Shown piece by piece: positions 23,601 to 35,990 of a stretch of DNA of 64,000 nt (position 1 is its first letter; each line of letters opens with the position of its first letter). Location: contig CP093829.1 of NCBI GenBank assembly GCA_033063855.1, forward strand, positions 17,391,537 to 17,455,536, given 5' to 3'. Source of the stretch: Smittia aterrima (taxonomy: Eukaryota; Arthropoda; Insecta; Diptera; Chironomidae). The position numbers and the translations under genes are program-made. The notes beneath the pieces are model-generated. The model saw nothing but the letters and a program-made list of their open reading frames with translations, was not told the origin of the DNA and searched no databases.

Positions 23601-25350
23601 TCCTTACTTTAAATCGGCTTAAGGCTTAAAGTGTTTAGCATAAATAATTGATCATTTCTCAAAATACAAAATGACTTCTCGGCAGTCAACGACCTCACTC
23701 GAATGCTGAACGAAAAATTTGTGTTTTCTTCTTAGTGGAGAGTGAGTGAGAGAGAGAGAAAATAAATTTTCATCTTAGCATAAACACATACAAGTGCTCA
23801 AGCCTATTTCAGCATCATTTCACCCTTTTCGTCGTTGCAGAAGAAAAGGAAAGGATTCTTCAATTAGAACGAGAGAGGTTTCATCACAAATTATTAAGTT
23901 TTTTTTATGAGTGTGATGGGAGCCGAGGCGAAAAAGGGTCTTCTCGTGACACATTCTGGGTATTCGACTTCTGTTATCAACATTTTCTTATTTCCATTAG
24001 GAACTGATGCGTTGAAGCCGGTCTTAATTTTATTATACGCATGATTGCTTACATCGAAGCTTAACTCGACGGTGGAGTTACTCAAATTGAGATGTGTCGC
24101 CGGTCGACATGAGCCAGTCAAGCTCTAAATTTCGCAGTAGAATATTAAACGAACGATGAAGTTCCACAAAAGAGATTTTGCCGACATGAAAAGAAAATTT
24201 TGTTGATTAAAAATTCAAAACATGATCCCATTCCATTCGGCTCATTGTGTCATTTGTGCTTTTGTCTTCTTCAAAATCCAGGCCTTCGCTTTTCGTCTTT
24301 AACGTTTGGTGAAAGCTTGAGTGTCAAACTCGCACACGACGAATCCTTTTTATTTATCGGAACAGGGAAAATAGCTTTCGTCTTTGAATCTTCTTCTTCT
24401 TGCGTTTGAGCCACAAACAAATTGCAAGAAGAAAGTTACCGAGCAAGAAGATTCCAAAGAAATCTCGTTCGCTCTAATTTAATATTCAGAAGGAAAAACT
24501 AATTTAAAAGCCAAAAAGAATAGGAGAAATGTCTCAGTTGCATAATATATTGAATGAACCATAAATTTCGAGTAGACCTCTTTCTCGCTTTACGTGCTCG
24601 ATTCGAAGTTTTCCTCCCCATCATCGCCAGAGAGGAAAAAAATGTTTGAAAAGAAGAAAAAGCAGGGAAGATATAAAAAAAATCTAGAACTTTCACTTTT
24701 CGTGCACGGAATGAAAATTCGACGAGATATTTTGACGCCCCAAGTGTTTCCGAAAGGAATTAATGAGCGACACTGGTAGAGACGCTGTCATTGCGGGAAC
24801 GACCTTGAAAAGTTTTCATCCTTAATGTGCTCGACTCTGTACACACTCCTTTATTGACATGAGCTCGTTGATCAATACGAAACAAAGTCGGGCGAGGGAA
24901 GAGATGTATTTATTGGAAAAAACAGAAAATCAATAAAAGGAAAATTGTTGAAAAAATATTGAGTCTGTCTGGTCTGGGGCTGGCACGCGTTTGTGTTAGT
25001 TTCAAGAGAAAAACTCATTGACTGCATTCGCTCGTGGACTGCTCTACGCTTCTTGATTATTGTGGCGTTTAATTCTCGCTTAAGCTAATGTGGCTAAAGG
25101 ATGTCGCAGCTTGCTCGAGATGAGTCAGAAGGCACAGCGAGAATTTCAGACTCTGCTATTGATTTCTCTCTCCTTTCGAATCGAAACATTCCCAGTAAAT
25201 TTACTTCCTCACGCTTTTCCATTCTTCTTTTTTTTCGTTTTTGGCGAAAATCGGGAAAATCATTACTCAGCTACGCCAACGAGAAGAGCGACACTCTCTC
25301 ACTTCATGCTGAAATCCTCTCTCGCTCGTTGAGGCTTCCACATGTATTTT
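20603..25350. other. Left part of the spacer between the inverted arms, upstream of Snoo
   Basis: About 4.7 kb without a supported gene. It is AT-rich with short pyrimidine and GA runs. As the region directly upstream of the presumed Snoo transcription start it is a likely home for regulatory elements, but no specific site could be assigned. Confidence 0.5.
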
Positions 25351-25359
25351 AACATAAGC

Positions 25360-26557
25360 CGTCAGTGTAGCGTTGTGTTCGTACATTGTCTGCAAAATTA
25401 AAATTTTGATCGCAAGGAAAAAGTGAAAAAGTGAAGATTTAGAAACTTGAAAGGGTTATACGATCGATTGAGATCAATGAAAAGTTTATGCTCGATGTTG
25501 GTTATTGAAAGTTTCTCGGAAATTGAGAGTAAAATCAATGGAATTGTGCAAAATGTAAAATTGCATATAAATCGAAAGTGAAGTTGTGTTAGTTAGACAG
25601 TAAGCGTAGAATTTTCCGAGACGTTTTCTACATCGCATGTAGTTTACCTAGCGCCGTCGTTGCTTGCGCTAGACAGCTTGAACGAACTGACGTGTTTGTG
25701 AGCCAGACAGTCGCAATACATTGAAGCGAGAAAACGAAAGACACGAGCGAAAACAAAAAACATTTTCGATGAAGAATATTTAGTCTTAGAATACGCTTCG
25801 GGAACGCCAGTTCGGGAAAGTATAATAAGAAGTTTGGTTGAGGAAAAAAAGTATTTTTTCATGAAAAGTGGAAAATTTCGGAAGGAATTGTAAAGTTATC
25901 GAACGATTGAGTGTGTGAAAAAAATAAAACCGATCGAATATAATTAGTAAACTCGACTGAGAGTCACAATCAACATTTATTTCTCCTTCAAACACAAGAA
26001 AAAAAAGAAACGAAATCTGAGTTTTAGAATTATCGTCGAGACGAGCGAGAAAAAAAGAAAATAAATTGTAAAATATCGATTGAGTGGAAGTGGCTAGCAA
26101 ATACCTTAAAAAATGTGAAAATCACCGAAGAAATTGCTGAAGTTTCTGATTTTGTGAGGAAAACTTGCGAGAAAAGTGTGAAGAATAATCTAAAAATAAT
26201 TCAAAATAAAAAGAAATTTTCAAATCGAAGAGATTCGTGAGTGTCCAACTAAAAAGAAGATAATTATAAAGCGAAAAAAATTTAGTGCCAAAAATTAAAA
26301 ATACAAATTTTAACGTGCTAAAAGCGGATCTTTGGCGAATGAAGAAATAAAAATAAATTATGCATTGCATCCAAAAATAATTAAAGATTAATGTGCAAGT
26401 CGAGAGTGAAAATAATCTCGTAGACGAAAAATATTTTGTTTTTGCTTCGATAAAATGATGTTTCAGTGAAGATTAAAGTAAACCACGAGTGTTGTCTGAT
26501 AAAAAATTTACGTCAAGACTTCAGAGAAAGAGCAAGAAGAAAAATAATTTAATAAAC
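25360..26557 (+). promoter_or_regulatory. Presumed long 5' UTR and core promoter of Snoo
   Basis: An initiator-like GTCAGTG lies near 25361-25367. From there to the start codon the sequence is A-rich with many GTGAAAA-type runs and frequent stops, typical of long 5' UTRs in insect developmental genes. Two adjacent perfect inverted repeats lie at 25628-25642 and 25648-25672. The transcription start is inferred and an intron inside this stretch cannot be excluded. Confidence 0.4.
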
Positions 26558-27574
26558 ATGACAGAACTAAGCAACGTCTTGAAAACTTACCAAGACAATG
26601 CGCTCAAGACACTTCAAGGACCAGCAAGTCTGTTCTACACTGGCCATCAGTTCCATAAAGGTCTCAAACGAGAGCTCGACTCGCCGCCTCCGCCCCCAGC
26701 TGAAGAAGAATTTAACAAGCGCTTTTCGCCATCGCCAACTCCATCAAACACAACAACTGCACCTACGGCAGTAACAACAGTCGTCATCGAACGCACGGTA
26801 TCAACGCCACCGCAGCGTGAGTTTTGCGGATCGCCAGTGAACTTTGTACAAATGATGCAACCCATCCAATCGCAACCAATCTTAACAGCTCCCGACTCAG
26901 AGAAGGGAACGCTGATGGAATGCATGATCGAAGGTAAAGCCATAGGTTGCTTTCAACTTGGCGGAGAGCTGAGACTCTGCTTTCCGCAAATATTGCACAA
27001 CATTCTTATTGGCTTTCCGTTGGATCAAATCCATCGTACTATCGAAGATTTACACATCTCGTGCTTGCAAAGTACTCCAGAGCAGACAGCTGAGTTTAAG
27101 ATTGCAAAGATTCTGCCACCAAATGTTCCGCCGTGCGGACTTATTACGCGTACGAACGCTGAGAGGCTCTGCAGCACTCTTTTGCACAAGCCGTCGCAAA
27201 AGAAAAAAGAACTCGCCAACTACTTCACGTTTCGCGTGTACCATCGTTGTTTTGGAAAGTGCGAAGGCATCTGCACGCCCGATCTGTTCTCATACACGGA
27301 TCAGGCCTGTATCGAATGCGTCGAATGTCATGGCATGATGGCACCTAGCAAGTTCGTGCTGCATGTCTGCAAAAACAAGCCAAAAGAAAACTTCACTTGC
27401 CACTGGGGTTTCGAGTCGAGCAAATGGCGCTCCTACATTCACGTGTCAATGGATGAGAAGAACCAGGAGAAGTGCAATCGTCTTTTGGACGAGATCTACA
27501 CCCGTGACTTCGATTTCGAGCGAATCGCATTCGAGCAGAGTCGAATGGAAGAATCCCTCAATCTCAAGCGCAAG
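26558..27574 (+). CDS. Snoo: Ski/Sno family Smad cofactor, first coding exon (gene continues beyond window)
   Basis: Nuclear co-regulator of TGF-beta/Dpp/Activin signalling that binds Smad4/Medea. The exon holds 339 codons and ends in phase 0 at AAG|GTTGGT. The ATG at 26558 has a good insect context (AAACATG) and opens MTELSNVLKTYQDNALKTLQ. A Pro-rich and Ser/Thr-rich stretch covers residues 45-100. The Ski/Sno/Dac domain (about 125-230) is shown by IGCFQLGGELRLCFPQIL and LPPNVPPCGLITRTNAERLC. The SAND-like Smad4-binding domain (about 240-320) is shown by CFGKCEG, CIECVECHGMMAP and TCHWGFESSKWRSYIH. The Cys/His pattern of the zinc site looks intact, though VLHVCK differs from the VCHSHR form of vertebrate Ski. 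Fussel/CORL relatives are the main alternative, but the N-terminus and domain sequence favour Snoo. The C-terminal coiled coil must be in later exons. Confidence 0.88.
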
Positions 27575-30500
27575 GTTGGTACAATGTTTTTTTTATTATA
27601 CGAAAGTCGTCACATTTGTGAGAATAAAATTGACCAGAAGGATAGAAGAAAAAAGAAGAATAAGAGTCGAAGCGAGAATATGTTTTTTGGCAAAAACAAA
27701 AATATAATTTGGCAATGGTGCAAAAATTGATTTAGAACTCGAGCCTCGGGCAGTGCGAGAGAAATAATGTTTTCCTCGTCTCCTCACTCCTCACATACAC
27801 ACAAGACTCACTACTCGTTTATATTATTTTTGGCAACAATGCAACCCTTTCTTGCGACTCTCTCTCTCGTTCCAAGTCGTCGTTTGTACGTTTTTCAATG
27901 TAACAATAACCATAAAAAAATATTCTGCTGGCATGAAGCAAACGAGAACAAAACAACTAAAACATTTGTTTTCTATGGAAAAGGGAAATTTTTTTATTGC
28001 ACTTTTTGGCATTGAATCAGAATTGCGAAATTGCATAAGAGCGTAAAACTGAACAGACAAAAAAAAATACCTCGAAGGTATTTAGTGGACGACCAGGCAG
28101 CAGTTGGAAAAATGAAATCCGACTCGAGAATTTCAACATTGTAAAACTTTTTTTTGTGTGTTTTGAGAAGGTTATTTGAGTTTCTTGAGCCCTGGTCGTG
28201 GTCTTTGTTTTGTCTATAGCAGAGACTAGACAAGAGATGAGATGAGCAAGGAAAAGTCTCATTGCATTCTTTTCGTTTCGACGAAGTTTTCATTATTTTT
28301 ATGTTCTTTAAATTCTTTTGGTTCTTATGCTTCATTCTCGTTCATGCTTTGCTGCACTGCCAGTCGCGAGAGTTCTTAAAGCAAACAATTTTCATTGAAC
28401 TGTCGATTGCTCGTTCTCTCGCTCTGCGAATTGCTTCAATGAACTTCGAATTATTTTCTTCTCTGCATTAAAGTGAAGTTCCTTGTCCGTAAATTGCAAT
28501 TTTATGCTCTTTGATGTCATTTACCCCATCGTCTCATCATTTCAAGCTTCATTCACATGAATCTTCCAGTCGTCGAGTTCACTTATCGATCAGTTTCCGT
28601 TGAACCCATGAAAAGAAAATATTAAATTGATTTCTACTCGAATGCGAAGATGAAGCAAGTGGTTCATAGAATAGTAGAAGATTATGATGAGTGCAATGGA
28701 TTTTCCTCTTTTCTCTCTTTCGTTCTTTGCCTTTCAAATGAAACCCACGGCAGGTTGATGTACCTTTATCGAAAGAAAGGATCAAAGGAAAGGTGCACAA
28801 AGGTCTTTCACGCGATTCCCAGAGCAGGAAGAAACCATAAATCTCAGAATTAAACTGCAGCTTGTTTAAGGTGGCTCGTATTTATTTATTAATTGCACGT
28901 CATTGACTCTCTCGAAAAAGATGTTGAAACATGTTGCAATTAAGTCGAACGTGCGGTGACTAGAAGTTTTTGGTTTTGACATCGCTTGGCAATGAATCAT
29001 GCGATTTTCAGAGCGGAATTCAGTTCATCGTCGGAAAACACGAAAAACTCGCTTTCGACTTTTTAATTGCAGACCAAAGTGTTCGAATACATGCGATGCT
29101 TGAATAAAAATCCACAACAACAGTTCTCGCGTTTTAAATTAAAACATAATTTCTGCTCGAAGCTCGAGATTTTTCCTTCTGTTTTCGGCAAATCGTTTGT
29201 TAATTGATTATCGTGCGGTTGTTTCCAATCGATTTTTCTTTCACAACTCCGCGCCTAACCGCAAAATATGTCAACTGCAAAGCGCTAAAGTTTCGCAGCT
29301 CGTGTAATTCATAAGCCACAACGCTTTCCGAAAGAAGAAAATTGTGTTTTGCATGCCAAGAATTTTTGCATTTTCCTCGAGCACGAGGCGGAGGCTTGAA
29401 ACGAAATGAAATGTAGAAAAAGAAAAACTCCGAGCTCCGCTTGCCGCGAGTGGAAAGACAATGAGTCTATTAATCTTTTCGCGACGATGTCAGATTTCGC
29501 TCACTCCTAAATGTGCATAAATATAATTTTATCCGCGCACACATCTTCAAAGTCGCGTCTTCATTTCATTCCGAATTCCGAGAGGAAGAGAGGACGGCGG
29601 TGTGTGCATGAAATGTGCCAAAAAAACCCATCGCGTTGTGTTTCTCTTACTCGTGAATTACGAAAGATAAAAATATTCACAACTACATGCTCCGTAAGCT
29701 TCTTCTTGAGCCTCGCTGACTCGCCGAGGTCTAAATTTAAACATTTTCATTTCGCTGTGTTTCGCATAAAGCGGTGAAAAGAATATCGCGCACTACGTAG
29801 GTGGGAGACGTTCTAATGTGATATGTTCGCGAGCCTCGCTCGTTACGAAACTTTAAAATCGCGTCGCGTTATTTTTATAAACAACAAACGATAAATACGT
29901 TTTTTTTTTGCACGAGTGGGGTTCGATTGCGGAGACATGTAGAAAAAAATAGAGCTTAACCCATTGATTCCATGATCTAGATAACAAAAAAATTAAATAA
30001 TTCTTGCTGATCTTGCGAAATGTTTTCGAGTACAAAAAAAAATAATTGAAAGCCTATTAACTCGCTACGTTGAATGGCTGGAGAACAGAATGGAGGCATA
30101 TTATACGAGAGATTACGTCTTTGTTATCGTAAGCGAATCTCTAAATTCTTATTCGTTTCTTATCGGAGATCTCGCTACTCGCTCTCCCTATCCACTCAAT
30201 CGACAAAGTTATGAGTTCGTTCTTTTATTTCTGCGCATCTTGCATGTATGAGCTCATTACGAAAATAATAACGCCATCACATTCCCTCTCGGTCGGAGCT
30301 GGCAGCACAAAGAAGAAAATATATGCCCACAAAAATATTTTTCTGTTCTTCTCGTCGATGAAAAATCTTTCTTTTTTGTCACACACCGCAAGAGACAAAA
30401 CATCGCTTCGTACGTGCGCAAAGTAGAATTTCACGAAGACGAGCCATCGGCAGTAGTGGAAGAAGTGAAAGAAATTCTTAAAATCGTCGAGAGGAGGAAA

Positions 30501-33500
30501 AGAAAAAGAAGTGAAGTGAAGAAACAAGGCCCGAAAGAAGAAAGGCCGCACATTGAAGACGAGAAAAGTCTTTGACCGCGCGCATCGTTTTGCTGTCGTG
30601 GAGTCTTCTGGAGAACGAGGCAAGATCAGACTGGAAATGTAAAACGTCCACCAAGCAAGCTAATTAATGCCGAAAAGAATGAAAGAAAAATCTGAAACCG
30701 AATTCGAGTGACTGTCGACGACGACGACGCTCGACGCATGAAAAATTCCTCAACGCCACTAAAATATGAAATTAAATTCATTATTTTATGGTTCGTTGAA
30801 GCCGCGACTCTTTGTAGACGCACTCACACACACACACTCATTCACTTACTTGGGTAATAGTCGTCTCTCGCGGAAACAAGCTGTTCAGCTGGTCGCTGTC
30901 AGAGAAGCTAATTGTGAAACCACGGCCAGAAAGCGTTGTGTGTATGTGAGTGGAGCCGCTCGTGCATTTTTTCGGACGGGGCTGAAGAAGAACGAGAGAT
31001 AACTACAATGCGTAAGGTCGTTGACCACTTGGACAGTCGACTCGACGATATATTTTTTTTTCGGTGAGATGGGAAAACAAATGAATGTGAATAATGAGAA
31101 TGGTTTAACGCATGGCTCGATAGCGAACGAGGCACACAAAAGCCCAATGAACTCTCTACGCCTCGTGGATGTCACGGTTGATTGATAGCATTCTCCGACT
31201 GGTCGTTTGCATTTCGGTATTCGCGATCGGAAAATTCATCGATTCGATCTGAAAACCATCGCGCAGTTAGACGACTGCACATAAAGCCAGAAACCTGAAT
31301 ATTCATTTTAGTTTGCTGATTGCGAAAAGTGCCATAAATTTGGCAATGCCGCAAACAGCAATCGAGCGCTTCGACGTAAACGGGCATGGAGATAAAGCGA
31401 CGGCGAACGCGGACGCACATAAACATAAAGATGGGCTTTTACGGAACGTGGTACGCAAATTGCTTGTTTCTTTTTATGTGACTTCATCGATTTACAAATT
31501 TGTTTGGCGAAGGTGGATGAGAAAAGGGAGCGAAGCGAAGGAGACACGAGGGCATTCCACAGAAAACAATTTTTTCCCATACCGAGCACTGCGTACGGTT
31601 ACACAAACATCGGCATAAACTTTTATTGCCACTCGCTTTCGTGTTCCTTGCTGCTTCTCTTCTCCTTTTTTTATGGCGCAAACATTTTGTATGATTTAAA
31701 TGGTTTTATTTGAGCGCGATATGTGTACCGTTCGTTCGAATGGCTGCAATTTCTCAACTCCGTGTGTACACATGTAAACGGTCGACTGTGGCCCGGAATA
31801 CTCAATCGAATGTGTTGTCTCTCATTAGCCATAAAACATAATTGCGTGAGGGGGCGGGAGAGGGTGGGATAGAGAGAACAGAGACCGCAACAACTTCCCA
31901 ACAAGCAAAAGGAATTTGTTTCCAAGGTGAATTGGCTTCGACGGTTGGTTAAATACATAAAATCGAGAACTAATAAAGCGAGTGTTGGATTTGCTGTCTG
32001 TTTCGTGTCTGGGATTGTCTTCTTCTTCTTGTTATTACAGCAACACCTTCTTTTTATAATATTTGAGTGTTAATTTTTGTTTTCTGGTTTCTCTCCGCGT
32101 CTCTCGCCTTTACAATGTGCCACAAAGCTCTTGAGAGCTCGACGCTTGAATCAGACTCTAATGAATGGATATGTCTCGAGATTACAGTTAATTAGCTAAA
32201 TTGATTCTTTAATGGATCTCGTTGGATTTATAAATAATTTTCTTGATTGCACTTCACACACAAACAAACACACGTCCGAGCGTGCATTGGGAAAAATCAA
32301 AATTATGCAAATTTTACTCTTCAAACAAGCGATGCATTCGAAAGAAATGAAAGAAACGCGTTTTTTGTCGTTTGACGTGCACGTTTTATTGCGTTGTTTA
32401 TTAGCATTTTAAAATTTATTCGTGATTTTTATCGCCGCATTGATTTTTTTTTCTTCTCTTTTTCGCGAAATGAGGAGTGAGATAGAGACGTTGTTTTATA
32501 GTTTCCCGAAATGCACTCGAGCTCCGTTTATCGTTGCAATAAAATCTGCATAATAATAAAATTACGGTTAGGTTGTTAAGAAATTAAAAGTTGAGAAACT
32601 GGGTGTGCATCCGAGCCACGGATGATGGAGAGACGTGCGCGGCCTCCAAGTTGAAGCAAGAGACAATTTGCTGGTTTCCTCAAGCGAAGAGGCAACGACG
32701 AGGTCTTTACTTTAGTTGCAGCAGCAACAGCAGCGACTTATAAACTATTGCCTTCGATGACAAGCCCAAAAAGCCAAAGGAGAATGAAAACAATTTGACA
32801 ATCGAATTAAGTCTTTGAGCGTCGCTCGAGTGGAAAACGAAATTGACTACGAGAATATATTTTAATTGAACTTTAAGCGTACAATGTGCAATAACTGCAC
32901 CAAGAGCGTTCGCTTGTTTATGTTTCACATTTTTTTCGTGTCGTTTCGCCGCCACCAATTTAGTTTCGCTGCACTGCAAACTGCAACATATAATTGTTTG
33001 GCATTATGAAGCAATTATTCTCTTTTATTTTGAATAAATATTGAAAATATTCTATAATGAGGCGAGCTACATAGCAAGCGATACCGCACATCGCAAGACA
33101 CGCCGCACATTGTGCCTGAATCAAAATGCAATTTTCTGCACACAAACTCGATTACTTGAAGCGAATTATAAACAGATTAAAGGTGAAACATCATAAGATG
33201 TTGCATCAATTATTCACGACACGCGGAGAACGATGTTGATGGAGAAGAAAAAAAAATGCAAAATGAAGTCGCGGTAAATTTGCCTTTCAATCAATCATCG
33301 AATATTCCACTCTTCGTCGTTTAATGATCAAACGTTTGCAGCTGCAAATTTAAAATAGAAAAATGATGTGCGTTTTCTAATGTTCAGCTTCGGTGGCTAG
33401 TGAAACTCTTTCTGAAAAGAAAACTTGTTTGGGAAAACCGCAAGACTGATAAGAAAAATCTCTAATGGTCGGTTTTCCGGATGAATTCGTTTGTAGGGCG

Positions 33501-34587
33501 GCACAGATGTAAAAGCATATCATTTGGCAGATGAGAGCGGGTGGTTGTTTCTCTTTCCATACTTCAGTTTCATCTCTTGAATAGATAAATAAGTTTTATT
33601 GAAAGCTTCGTCTTTCTCCCTACGCAATGATGTTGAAGCCGAAATGACTTGTTTATTCTGCTGAGTGATAAGAGAAGAATATTAATATTTGTATGCAAAC
33701 AATCATATCAAACAGAAACTCACACAGCTCCGCTTAATACACTCGATGCTCAATAAAAATCGAAATTTCTTGCCTCTACGTTCATCGCATCACAAAACAA
33801 AAAGCTCAGATTCTTCTCAGAATCCTCGTTTTCTTCTTGCAATCTTTCGTGCAATGCTCTTTGATATCAAGCCGAGTGCACACTCAACACAACAACCCTT
33901 CGCTGAACTTCTTTGTTGTTGATGCAAGCTCGAGAGAGACAAGAGAGTCAGAGGAAGGAAAATGCTGCGAGGGGGAATCAAATAATGAACAAACATCATT
34001 GCCACTTGCAAACATCAATTGTGGAACGAATTATGCGTGACGTTCCGCAGGCAACACTCAAGAAATCGTTGGCTAAGTATATGCAAACGATTACTCTCGA
34101 ATCATGCGTAGTTTTGATTTTGATTGTCGACTCGTCTTGCACATTAAATGCAACACGACTCGTGATGAGGCAGTTCTCAATCGATTTTTTTCTCTCTCTC
34201 TCGTCATCATCCCTCGTTAGCGGAAAGAAATTTCATTTTTTGTGGAAAAAAGGCGAACATAATTATGCAATCTGCATAATGACAGCAGCAGAAATATTAC
34301 AGCGAGCGAGAAGGGTTGTGTTTGATGAAAAGAAGTAATCAGCATAAAAGTGATTTCAAAAAGGCTTTGGAACAAAAACGCAAGAGTTTATGGAAGTCTC
34401 GTTTGAATGAAAGTGCTTTGACGGAACTCTCATTAGAAATTCTTTTCACTCGCGCGCATCAAACAAGTTTTTTTTTTGCTTCTCGTTAAGATTTCATGAA
34501 TCAATGAGTTTTCGAGAATCTCTCAGGCTGAATCGCGACTTGAACCCTTTCTTGTTGTTTGTTGTTCTTCTTACGAGTTTTAAAAGA
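27575..34587 (+). other. Start of the long Snoo intron
   Basis: No further Snoo exon or other gene was recognised. The Snoo frame stays open into the intron up to TGA at 27728-27730. A CA run lies near 30824-30838 and a GAC run near 30715-30729. Confidence 0.6.
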
Positions 34588-35990
34588 AATTTAAATGCAT
34601 TTCTACGCGGTTCTTTCACTCTTCGCTGTTCGCCTTTGTGGTTCACTTCTTTTATCTGCGATTGAATGCGGGTTCGAGGTGGAAGAACAATGAATGGACC
34701 ACTGATTGAATTTCCATAAATGAACGACGACGATATTGCATTTCACGAAATGTGTAATTGTCGAATGGTTTATGGGAAAGAAATTCCATTGAGTTGTTTT
34801 GTGCTTTGCGAGTCTGGGAACGAGTCGATCGTGGAGCTTCGATCGTAGCGACAATTTGTGCTCCAAACTCGAACTGAACTTGTAGCTTTAATTGAATATT
34901 TCTCATTTTTTGTCGTCGTCTATAATTATCATGTTTTCTTGAGATTTCTCGCCAACCAACAAGCGAGAACTATCGAGCGATACGAGATACTCGAGTGCAA
35001 GTGGTAGGTGGATTAATTTATAATAATTTTAATTCAACTAACAAAACCTAATGAATTTTTCAACATCGCTGCGGAACAAACTAGTAAACTGCCCATTAAA
35101 TTTAATTAATCTTTCAGAGCCGTTTAGACCAAGCGCGGACTTTTATTGCGAGCGATCGTGAAACTCGGAAAATGATTAATGACACAAACAAATAATTATA
35201 AACTGCAGCGATCACTGGAGTCGTTTGAAACATTTTTCCAAATGCAGATGCAAATCGAGCTCTGCTGGTTGCTTGTGCAATACTTTTTGCTTCTCTGTCT
35301 GCCGTTTGTGTTCGGTCTTAATTGTAATTAAGAGTCAAATGAATTCGATATTTATGATTTACAGCTTCGCCAATCAATGCAATTTGTTCTCTTCGTACGA
35401 TTAGATTACTGCTCAACGTCATTTTATGCGCCACTTAGTGGCAATCAATCGGCAGTTTCATGAAAACTCATTTCATTAGAATGAAGGTCGATTGATTTGC
35501 TGCCTAACAGAGAAAAAAGTGTTAATTGCAAAGCTAACTCGCGCGGATTACTTATTTGAAAACGACACGTTTCTCTCTCTCTGCACTTGCACTCAAGTCA
35601 CACTTTGCTGCTTGCATTCAATAAACGACTTTCAGGTTTGACGACAAGTCCAACGACTGTGGAGGATTATCCGAGAAGAGTGAAATTTGAATTGCATCGA
35701 ATTCCGAGATGGAAAGTGCGAGCTTAACATGCACATTCATTTAATTAGATCACGCAATGAATTAGTTTCGAGCGGATCATCTTCGCTTTCAATTATTCAG
35801 GTCGGAATTGTTCAATGGCTGAGCATTAATCACAAGAAGATGGATTAGCATCGTCAAGATAAACGCAACCTACACACAAACTATTCGTCAAGTCATCGTC
35901 GCCGACAAAGTCTTTGCATCGATTTCACAAAAACCAAACACAATGGAGCAATGTTTACACTTTTAATTGAAAATAATTAAAACGATGAAC

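Noticed and set aside
29915..29935. T-loop-like GGTTCGATTGC suggesting a tRNA
   Set aside because: No matching acceptor stem or A box at the right distance upstream.
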